Source of the DNA: Opitutia bacterium
GTDB lineage: Bacteria > Verrucomicrobiota > Verrucomicrobiia > Opitutales > Seribacteraceae
Direction of reading: 5' to 3'
Length of the DNA stretch: 5,923 bases
Assembly (NCBI GenBank): GCA_018695085.1
Contig: JABHOU010000209.1
Coordinates: 1-5,923 of the forward strand
Below the pieces are notes generated by a model, which was not told the origin of the DNA, searched no databases, and saw nothing but the letters and a program-made list of their open reading frames with translations. Below, in pieces: positions 1-5,555 of the stretch. A program made the position numbers and the translations under genes. Positions within the stretch are counted from its first letter, which is position 1. Each line of letters begins with the position of its first letter.

Positions 1-1805
1 ACCTCGATCAGGTTCTCCCCCTTCTTGAAAAAGTAAGCGGGCTTTTGGTAGACCGGCTTTGTCCAATCCTTGGACGAGGTCACCTTTTTACCGTTTATCC
101 AGAGGGAAAAGCCATTGTCGCAAGTGGCGAGAAAAGACGCGAAATCCGGTTTGGCCGCCAACTTGATCTTCTTTCTCAGCTTGATCTTTTTAGTCTTCGG
201 ATTGGACCCCCAAATCCATTTCGCGGTGATCTTCCCTGGCTTGGGCAGGAGGTCGGATTGTGGCTTCCCGGAAGGTTTCTCGAGGCTTATCCGGTTGACT
301 TTGGCCTCGATCTTGGCCGGGTTAGTTCCCGTGACCTGCCAGATCGAATCCATGAACTGCTCGGCCGTCATACGCTTGGGCACGGGTCCGGAATATACGT
401 AGTCCTCACCTGGTTCCTCGCTTAGAAAAACGCTCTTCGACTGGTAGGCTTGGGAAGACATGATAAAGCGTACGAACTTGCGCAAATCGTATCCATCCTC
501 CGCAAAGCGGACCGCTAGGTAATCGAGCAAATCCTCGTTCCATGGCTTGGTATGCATCGCATCGACCGGATGTACGATCCCGCGTCCCATCAAGCGGGCC
601 CATATCCGGTTCGCGATGGTACGGGTGAAGCGTCCGTTTTCCGGATGAGTCATGAGACCGGCCAACTGCTTGAGCCGCTCGCTCTTGGAAGCTTTCGGAT
701 CGATTTCGCCCAACTCCGGGAAAATCCATTTTGCCGTCGACATCTTTCCCGTCGGCTTGTCGCAACGGGTCAGTTCGATCGGTTTGTCCGCATAGATCGA
801 GGCTAAATTGTAAGCTTCCTCAAGGGTCCATCGGTCGATGAAACTGTCGTGGCAACTCGCGCATTTCATGTTGATCCCGAGAAAGACTTGGGAAATGTTC
901 TGGGAGAACTGCATGTGAACGGTCTGTCCTGCGCTTACGTTTCCCCGCCACTTGATCCCGTTGATGAAACCCGCCGAATTCCCCTTGGCATCGATCAATT
1001 CCTTCACGAACTGATCGTAGGGCTTGTTCTCGCGCAAGGCCGCGTAGAGCCAAGTCGTGATCTGCTTGCGTCCGCCCGTGATGAAGCCCGTACCCGTATA
1101 GTCGTTGCGCAAAAGATCGTTCCAGAAAGTCAGCCAATGATCGGCATAAGCGATGTCATCGGCGAGGAGAGCGTCGATCAGTTCCTTGCGCTTGTTTAAC
1201 GATTTGCTTGTCGAAAACTCATTCAACTGGGCGGGAGAAGGGAGGAGTCCGACTATGTCCATATATGCCCGGCGGACGAATGCGGGATCCTCCGAGTCCT
1301 GCGGAATGGCCATCTTGTTCTTGACCAGGTAGGAATCAAGCAACCGGTCGATCGGATGGTCCCTGTCCTTTTGTGCCTCGGGCAATTTCACGATTCTTGG
1401 CTTGAGAGGTGGTTCCCAACCTGACGAACCCAACTGGACACCCTCGTCCCAGGGCATCCCCTCGGTCACCCATGCGATCAGTTTCTTGATCTCCTCGGCC
1501 GAAAGCCCGCCCCCCTTGGGGGGCATCCGTTCGTCCGAATCCTCCGATTGGATGAGCTCGAGAAAAAAACTGTCTGCCGGTTTGCTCGGAACCGCGACCT
1601 TGCCGTTTTCTCCACCCGCAAGGAAAGACGAGCGGGTATTCATGTCCAACCCTCCCTTTTTCTTTCCACTCGTGTGGCATTCAGCGCAGTGCTTGTTCAG
1701 GACCGGCATGATCTCGTGTACGAAATCGACCTTCGACCAAAGGAAGGAAGGCATGATCAACAGAAGGAGAGATATAGCCTTAATTATGGTGGCTTGGTTG
1801 CGCAT
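1..1805 (-). CDS. PSCyt1-DUF1549-DUF1553 haem protein with embedded beta-sandwich module (3' end outside window)
   Basis: The frame is open from ATG at 1805 to the left edge (601 codons), so the C-terminus is missing. Residues 1-24 form a signal peptide (basic MRNQ start, LLLLI core, cleavage near WS-K). A PSCyt1 cytochrome-c-like domain follows, with haem motif CAECH at 40-44 and the likely distal ligand in ERMPPKGG (M94). DUF1549 spans about 150-345 and carries a second motif, CASCHD, at 315-320. DUF1553 begins near 380 (NRIWARLMGRGIVHP at 399-413). From about 525 an extra segment (WIWG; CDNGFSLWINGKKV at 562-575; W581; KKGENLIE at 594-601) resembles the N-terminal beta-sandwich of alpha-rhamnosidase-type enzymes. 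Family members are exported, of unproven biochemistry, abundant in PVC bacteria and often followed by a DUF1501 gene, which would lie beyond the left edge. No Shine-Dalgarno is visible; the chosen start gives an intact signal peptide. Family assignment is firm, function unknown. Confidence 0.93.
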   Translation of the reverse strand, partial: MRNQATIIKAISLLLLIMPSFLWSKVDFVHEIMPVLNKHCAECHTSGKKKGGLDMNTRSSFLAGGENGKVAVPSKPADSFFLELIQSEDSDERMPPKGGGLSAEEIKKLIAWVTEGMPWDEGVQLGSSGWEPPLKPRIVKLPEAQKDRDHPIDRLLDSYLVKNKMAIPQDSEDPAFVRRAYMDIVGLLPSPAQLNEFSTSKSLNKRKELIDALLADDIAYADHWLTFWNDLLRNDYTGTGFITGGRKQITTWLYAALRENKPYDQFVKELIDAKGNSAGFINGIKWRGNVSAGQTVHMQFSQNISQVFLGINMKCASCHDSFIDRWTLEEAYNLASIYADKPIELTRCDKPTGKMSTAKWIFPELGEIDPKASKSERLKQLAGLMTHPENGRFTRTIANRIWARLMGRGIVHPVDAMHTKPWNEDLLDYLAVRFAEDGYDLRKFVRFIMSSQAYQSKSVFLSEEPGEDYVYSGPVPKRMTAEQFMDSIWQVTGTNPAKIEAKVNRISLEKPSGKPQSDLLPKPGKITAKWIWGSNPKTKKIKLRKKIKLAAKPDFASFLATCDNGFSLWINGKKVTSSKDWTKPVYQKPAYFFKKGENLIE

Positions 1806-1827
1806 ATTTAAGAAATGTCACTTAAAT
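1806..1827. repeat. 7-bp perfect inverted repeat abutting the PSCyt1 start codon
   Basis: ATTTAAG (1806-1812) and CTTAAAT (1821-1827) are exact reverse complements separated by 8 bases (AAATGTCA). The outer edge lies directly against the PSCyt1 ATG at 1803-1805. It could be an operator for a dimeric regulator, or an mRNA hairpin immediately 5' of the start codon that affects ribosome access. The arms are AT-rich, so as an RNA hairpin it would be weak. The symmetry is seen directly; the role is inferred. Confidence 0.5.
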
Positions 1828-1835
1828 TCGGATTC

Positions 1836-1876
1836 TTGCGATTGTCGAGATGGGAGTTTCCCATCCGCAACTTTTT
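1836..1876 (+). promoter_or_regulatory. Palindrome/hairpin with T-tract in the leader of the Tat isomerase gene
   Basis: GATGGGA (1849-1855) and TCCCATC (1859-1865) form a perfect 7-bp stem with a 3-base GTT loop. An outer pair, TTGCG (1836-1840) and CGCAA (1866-1870), could extend the stem with an 8-base bulge on the 5' side. Five T residues follow at 1872-1876. Read on the plus strand this resembles an intrinsic terminator, yet no plus-strand gene precedes it. It may therefore be a leader attenuator, a terminator of an unseen short transcript, or an operator palindrome. Its end lies 75 bases before the ATG at 1952. Confidence 0.45.
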
Positions 1877-1951
1877 GAACGCATGTAGAAACTCTGTTTG
1901 ATGCACAAATGAGGCTTTATTTTTCACGGTAAAACAACCAAGATTGACAAT

Positions 1952-2851
1952 ATGCAAAACCAAACCCGACGCTCCTTCGTCCGCAATGTCACGCTCGGTG
2001 GCTTCGCGGTTTCCTTCACGCCCTCGCTTTTCGCTCTCGCCAAGAACGATCCAAATCGCTTCCAGATCGGCATTCAGGAATACACCTTTCACCGTTGGAT
2101 CGGGCGCAAGCTCGATCACCTCGACTACCCGGCCCTTTGCAAGGACAAGCTTGGTATTACCCACATCGAATACTGGAACCGTCCATTCGGGGGCAAGCAC
2201 ACCGACAAGAAATACGTCGGCGAACTGGTCAAGAGAACAACCGGAGAAGGGATGAAGAACGTCCTCATTTTGGTCGACGCCAAGAACCAACTCGACGCAA
2301 AGGACAAGGGCCAACGCGACCGGGCCGTCGACGAACACAAAGGCTGGATCGATTGCGCCGCCCAGCTCGGATGCGACGCCATCCGGGTCAACTGCCGTTC
2401 GGGTGGAAACCCCGACGAGAACGTGCAAAACGCCAAAGACGGAGTCGGGCGCCTCTGCGACTACGCGAAGGACAGCAAAGTAAAAGTCGTGATCGAACCC
2501 CACGGTGGAAATTCCCAAAACCCCGACTGGCTCCTCAAGGCGATGGATGTGCTCGATCACCCCAATGCAGGCATCCTGCCGGACTTCAACAACTTCGGAC
2601 GCTATGACCGTTACGAGGGAGTGACAAAAAGTCTACCGTATGCCCCTGCCGTCTGCGCCAAGGCACTCAAGTTCGACGACAAGGGGAACGAGACCCATAC
2701 CGACTATTTCAAAATGCTGAAGATCGTCTACGATTCCGATTTCTCCGGCGTCATCTCGATCGAATTCGAAGGTGGCGGAATCGACCCGATCGAAGGCGCT
2801 CTCATGACCAAGAAACTTATCCTCAAGGCACTCGAAGCTGCCAGATCATAA
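1952..2851 (+). CDS. Tat-exported TIM-barrel protein, sugar phosphate isomerase/epimerase (AP endonuclease 2-like) family
   Basis: This is a complete 299-residue protein. The N-terminus is a twin-arginine signal: TRRSFVRN at 5-12 followed by a mild hydrophobic stretch (GGFAVSF) to about residue 30, so a cofactor- or metal-loaded protein is probably exported folded. The rest fits a xylose isomerase-like TIM barrel. Candidate divalent-metal ligands sit at strand ends as in the family: E182 and H184 in VIEPHGG, D211 in LPDFNNFG, H249 in ETHTDY, and E271/E273 in ISIEFEGGG. The C-terminal helix (TKKLILKALEAARS) looks native. The family includes isomerases, epimerases and, in some gut bacteria, 3-keto-sugar-processing lyases or hydratases; the substrate cannot be read here. 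The start is fixed by the Tat motif; no Shine-Dalgarno is seen, and the likely regulatory elements are in the 146-base divergent region upstream. Confidence 0.9.
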   Translation: MQNQTRRSFVRNVTLGGFAVSFTPSLFALAKNDPNRFQIGIQEYTFHRWIGRKLDHLDYPALCKDKLGITHIEYWNRPFGGKHTDKKYVGELVKRTTGEGMKNVLILVDAKNQLDAKDKGQRDRAVDEHKGWIDCAAQLGCDAIRVNCRSGGNPDENVQNAKDGVGRLCDYAKDSKVKVVIEPHGGNSQNPDWLLKAMDVLDHPNAGILPDFNNFGRYDRYEGVTKSLPYAPAVCAKALKFDDKGNETHTDYFKMLKIVYDSDFSGVISIEFEGGGIDPIEGALMTKKLILKALEAARS

Positions 2852-2905
2852 AGAATACAGAATGATTGGGTTTTTCTCTCAGAAACCGCCCCAGTAACCC
2901 ATACG
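2852..2905 (+). other. Short intergenic gap before ppk2 with possible alternative pairings
   Basis: The 54-base gap between the isomerase stop and the PPK2 start has no purine-rich ribosome site and no hairpin followed by a T-tract. TGGGTT (2867-2872) can pair with AACCCA (2896-2901), and the overlapping GGTTT (2869-2873) with AAACC (2883-2887), so two exclusive weak folds are possible just before the ATG. Read-through from the isomerase gene into ppk2 is plausible but unproven. Confidence 0.35.
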
Positions 2906-3781
2906 ATGCAAATTGACAGCCCGTACCTAGTACCGTTCGACGGTAAGTTTGTCATAGCTGATGCTTCCATGAAGCCTCCCGAGGGATCTCCTGATAAAAA
3001 GTCCTGTCGAAAAGCTTTAAAAAAATCAATCGACGATTTGCGAGAACTTCAGGAAGCTCTTTACGCGGAGGATCGCAGAACACTACTATTGGTTTTTCAA
3101 GCGATGGACGCGGCGGGCAAGGACGGCACCATTCGGGCCACCACGTCCGGCGTAAACCCTGCCGGGTTCCAAGTGTTTTCCTTCAAGGCGCCCAGCAAGG
3201 AAGAACTAGACCACGACTTCCTATGGCGACTGAACCGTGCCCTGCCTGAGCGTGGACGCATAGGAATATTCAACCGCAGCCATTATGAAGAAGTGCTCGT
3301 ATTACGAGTTCACCCCGAATATCTGGGAAACCAACGCATAAACCTACCCAACGATCTTGGCGATCTATGGACCGAACGATTTGCATCCATTTGCGACTGG
3401 GAGAAGCACCTTGCCCGGAACGGTACCGAAATAGTGAAATTCTTCCTTCACGTAAGTCCCGACGAACAGGCTCGTCGATTCCTGAGGCGACTCGAAACCC
3501 CTGCAAAGAACTATAAGTTCTCCTCCAACGACGTTGCTCAACGCGATCATTGGGAGAGCTATATGAATGCATACGAGGAAACCTTGAACGCGACCTCGAG
3601 GGAACACGCCCCGTGGTACGCCATTCCCGCCGACGACAAACCGTTCATGCGCATGACTGTAGCCGACATTATTATCCGCAAGTTAAAGGCAATGAACCTC
3701 AAGTATCCCGAACTCCCGCAGAACGAGCGCGAAAAAATGGCGAATGTCCGTAAAAAGCTCCAAGCTGAGCTCGGCGAATAA
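2906..3781 (+). CDS. ppk2: PPK2-family polyphosphate:nucleotide phosphotransferase
   Basis: This complete 291-residue protein matches the usual length and all main landmarks of the family. It transfers phosphate between polyphosphate and nucleoside phosphates in the cytoplasm. The P-loop is QAMDAAGKDGTI at 65-76, with SGVNPAGF (81-88) and SFKAPSKEELDHDFLWR (92-108) following as in the AMP/ADP-using branch. The Walker B region is IGIFNRSHYEEVLV at 119-132. The lid region around ARRFLRRLETPAKNYKF (189-205) and the PWYAIPADDKPFMR segment (236-249) are intact. The sequence most resembles the class III type able to act on AMP and ADP, but class is judged by eye. There is no signal peptide. The gene uses CTA, ATA, GTA, TTA and AGA more than the preceding isomerase gene, hinting at a different codon history. 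The ATG gives the normal family N-terminus (SPYLVPFDGKF). No Shine-Dalgarno is visible. Confidence 0.95.
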   Translation: MQIDSPYLVPFDGKFVIADASMKPPEGSPDKKSCRKALKKSIDDLRELQEALYAEDRRTLLLVFQAMDAAGKDGTIRATTSGVNPAGFQVFSFKAPSKEELDHDFLWRLNRALPERGRIGIFNRSHYEEVLVLRVHPEYLGNQRINLPNDLGDLWTERFASICDWEKHLARNGTEIVKFFLHVSPDEQARRFLRRLETPAKNYKFSSNDVAQRDHWESYMNAYEETLNATSREHAPWYAIPADDKPFMRMTVADIIIRKLKAMNLKYPELPQNEREKMANVRKKLQAELGE

Positions 3782-3794
3782 AGGACAAGGGGAT

Positions 3795-4754
3795 TTAACT
3801 CACCGACCTAGAGTCTCTGGATTTCAAGGAATCCTCTTTGTTCTTCTTACCAATAGGAAATTGGGAAAGCAACATACCGGCAAACATGAGAATGCATCCC
3901 AAGGACTCCCGGGAATTGAGGAGTTTATCATCCCAAAGCCAACCGGCGAGGACGGCGAAGACGGCCTCGAGGCTAAGGAGAATGGCCGCTCTGCTCGGGG
4001 CGACGTGCTTTTGGGCAAAAATTTGCAGAGTGTAGGCCACCCCAACCGAGACGAACCCGGCGAACAGGATGGCTCCGGATGCGTCCAGGGTTGACTGGAG
4101 CGAGAGCTTGTCTCCCTCGACCTCAAGAACACGGTAATTGAGCAAATAAAGGCCAAAGCTAAGCCCGGCGCAGATCAGGTACTGCACAACGGCGAGCTTG
4201 AGGGGATCGAGCTTGTATTTTGCGGCATAGCCCACCACTTGAACGTGAACAGCCCAAAAGAAGGCTCCTATTAGAACCAGGCTATCCCCCTCACCGATGG
4301 TCAAGCCTTCCTTGATGCTGAGCAAGTAGAGCCCGAAGGTGGCGAGAAGGACTCCCCCCACGGTGAGCTTGTCAATTTTCTGGCGGAGACAAAATCCGAT
4401 CAAAGGGACGATCACGAGATAAAGACCCGTAATGAAACCAGCCTTGCCTTCCGTAGCCTCGTTTTCGTTTTTCCCCAGAACATCTATTCCCATTTGCTGA
4501 AGCGTGGCTCCCAAAAGGAGGGCGATGCCCGCTAATCCCCCGATGACCCAGAAGGGCTTGCCTGCATTGAAAAGCTTGGCCTTGCTGGTTCCGAAAAAAC
4601 AAACGAGTGGAAGGAGAGAGAGTGCGCCCAGCAAAAAACGGAAGGCGTTAAAGGAGTACGGATCCAAATACTTCATCGCTTCATCCTGAGCCACGAACCC
4701 GAAACCCCAAATAAAGGCGGTCAGCAACAACATGACGTTTGCTCTCAGCAACAT
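3795..4754 (-). CDS. EamA/DMT-family transporter (drug/metabolite transporter superfamily)
   Basis: This 319-residue inner-membrane protein has two EamA repeats, about ten hydrophobic helices in all. Repeat one starts at MLLLTAFIWGFGFVAQDEAM (8-27) and includes NAFRFLLGALSLLPLV (36-51) and KAGFITGLYLVIVPLIGF (104-121), a signature of the family. Repeat two includes LVLIGAFFWAVHVQVVG (159-175), FVSVGVAYTLQIFAQKH (234-250) and SRAAILLSLEAVFAVLAGW (254-272). The tail is basic and charged (KKNKEDSLKSR). Substrate is not predictable. The frame is open to an upstream ATG at 4910, but that would add 52 non-hydrophobic residues overlapping the SGNH gene by 113 bases; the ATG at 4754 begins at the family's usual N-terminus. 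It lies 43 bases downstream of the SGNH stop on the same strand, so cotranscription is likely. A charged stretch, GKNENEATEG (94-103), makes the loop before KAGF longer than usual. Confidence 0.93.
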   Translation of the reverse strand: MLLRANVMLLLTAFIWGFGFVAQDEAMKYLDPYSFNAFRFLLGALSLLPLVCFFGTSKAKLFNAGKPFWVIGGLAGIALLLGATLQQMGIDVLGKNENEATEGKAGFITGLYLVIVPLIGFCLRQKIDKLTVGGVLLATFGLYLLSIKEGLTIGEGDSLVLIGAFFWAVHVQVVGYAAKYKLDPLKLAVVQYLICAGLSFGLYLLNYRVLEVEGDKLSLQSTLDASGAILFAGFVSVGVAYTLQIFAQKHVAPSRAAILLSLEAVFAVLAGWLWDDKLLNSRESLGCILMFAGMLLSQFPIGKKNKEDSLKSRDSRSVS

Positions 4755-4797
4755 GGTGTTGAAGTGATTCGCAGAAGGAGATGGAGAAAAAGGAAAC

Positions 4798-5472
4798 CTA
4801 TCTCTTAGGTCCCGAGGTCTTGAAAGACAATGCGGACTGAATTGCCTTGGCGACTTGCTCGCCCAGTTTTTGGCTACCCAACTTGGTAAAGTGGACGTTG
4901 TTGTCGGCAATCGCGTACTTGATCCACTGCGGTTTCATGAAAGCATGCAGATCGTTTACCTCCACACCGTTTTTTTTCATCACGGCAAGGGCAGCCTCGA
5001 GATACTTGCGCTCGAGTTCTGGAGATATCCGAATGTCCTGCTTGAACCTTCGTGCCATCGTGATCTCGTTGGCCGGGCAGGCAGGCGTGGTGGTCGCCCA
5101 AATGAGTTTGGCTCCCGTCTTCTTCAAGCGACCGACCAGCAACTCGAGTCTAGTTCCGTAGGCTTCAGGCGAACGATCCTCCTTGTGATATTCCCAGCCG
5201 TACATATCCCACAATCCCCAGTTGAAATGAATCAAATCCCATTTTTCCTTCCCCAACCATTCCTCGATCCCGGCAACTCCGCGGATGGTCGGGCCGGCAT
5301 TTCCCTTGTGACGCCTGACTTCCGCCACGCCCTTGAGGTTCTCAATGACGTACGGGGAATACCCAATTGAGATCGAGTCTCCCATGATCAAAACATTGGG
5401 CAGTTCCTTGGCCATGCCTTGGTGAACTGAAAGAATAAGTAGCGTAAGCGGCAGAAGAAGTGATTTTTTCAT
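4798..5472 (-). CDS. Secreted SGNH/GDSL-type hydrolase
   Basis: This complete 224-residue protein has a signal peptide at 1-21 (MKKS, then LLLPLTLLILSV, cleavage near GMA-K). Block I is LIMGDSISIGY at 28-38, with S33 as the expected nucleophile. Block II is the GNAGPTIRG region (57-65; N58 or G60 as oxyanion candidate). Block III appears as HFNWGLWDM (82-90); the relatives I know usually have GLHD where this has GLWD. The Ser-His block V is DNNVHFT at 190-196, with H194; the usual DxxH Asp position is N191, while D190 lies four residues before His. The family removes acyl (often acetyl) groups from carbohydrates or lipids, probably in the periplasm or outside the cell; the substrate here is unknown. 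AGGAAAGGA lies 8 bases upstream of the ATG. The transporter gene follows 43 bases downstream, and a DUF1080 gene ends 83 bases upstream. Confidence 0.9.
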   Translation of the reverse strand: MKKSLLLPLTLLILSVHQGMAKELPNVLIMGDSISIGYSPYVIENLKGVAEVRRHKGNAGPTIRGVAGIEEWLGKEKWDLIHFNWGLWDMYGWEYHKEDRSPEAYGTRLELLVGRLKKTGAKLIWATTTPACPANEITMARRFKQDIRISPELERKYLEAALAVMKKNGVEVNDLHAFMKPQWIKYAIADNNVHFTKLGSQKLGEQVAKAIQSALSFKTSGPKR

Positions 5473-5555
5473 GCAGTCGTTCCTTTCCTGTTCAGTGAGG
5501 AAAAATGAGAGTTATTGATTGAAAACTTGAAACCAGATGTTCCGGCAGGTCACCT
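5473..5555 (-). other. Intergenic gap between the DUF1080 and SGNH hydrolase genes
   Basis: The 83 bases are AT-richer than the flanking genes. No hairpin with a T-tract follows the DUF1080 stop, so read-through into the hydrolase gene is possible. A short direct repeat TTGAAA (5519-5524 and 5527-5532 on the plus strand) is present. I could not assign a -35/-10 promoter, although the size of the gap and the AT-rich stretch leave room for one. Confidence 0.35.
5481..5489 (-). promoter_or_regulatory. Ribosome binding site of the SGNH hydrolase gene
   Basis: On the minus strand AGGAAAGGA ends 8 bases before the ATG at 5472. It is the only clear purine-rich Shine-Dalgarno sequence in the window, and it supports this start and the signal peptide read from it. 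Confidence 0.7.

Larger units (their letters stand above)
1806..1951. promoter_or_regulatory. Divergent intergenic region between PSCyt1 and the isomerase gene
   Basis: This 146-base gap separates two divergently transcribed genes, so it must hold both promoters unless one gene is transcribed from elsewhere. It is AT-richer than its flanks. It contains two inverted repeats, listed separately: an AT-rich one touching the PSCyt1 start and a GC-containing one near the middle. I could not pick a convincing -35/-10 pair on either strand. Neither start codon has a purine-rich Shine-Dalgarno sequence. Confidence 0.6.

Noticed and set aside
1402..1878. A 158-codon plus-strand open frame opposite the PSCyt1 gene
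   Set aside because: It is antisense to the haem motif region of a recognised gene, has no domain resemblance and crosses the start of that gene.
1808..2560. A 250-codon open frame on the minus strand, antisense to the isomerase gene
   Set aside because: The plus strand here encodes a clear Tat-signal TIM barrel with conserved motifs. The antisense frame has no recognisable domain, and long antisense frames are expected opposite genes with G/C-rich third positions.
3819..3834. GGATT-6-AATCC hairpin followed by a T-rich stretch after ppk2, as a terminator
   Set aside because: The stem is only 5 bp, the T-rich stretch is interrupted by G and C, and it lies within the 3' coding end of the convergent transporter gene.
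3744..4094. A plus-strand open frame overlapping the end of ppk2 and the transporter
   Set aside because: It overlaps two well-supported genes, its product is low in recognisable features, and it matches the expected shadow of the membrane protein gene.
4755..4910. N-terminal extension of the EamA transporter from the ATG at 4910
   Set aside because: The extra 52 residues are Ser/Pro/Arg-rich, not hydrophobic, and lie over the 3' end of the SGNH gene in another frame. The family N-terminus begins at the ATG at 4754.
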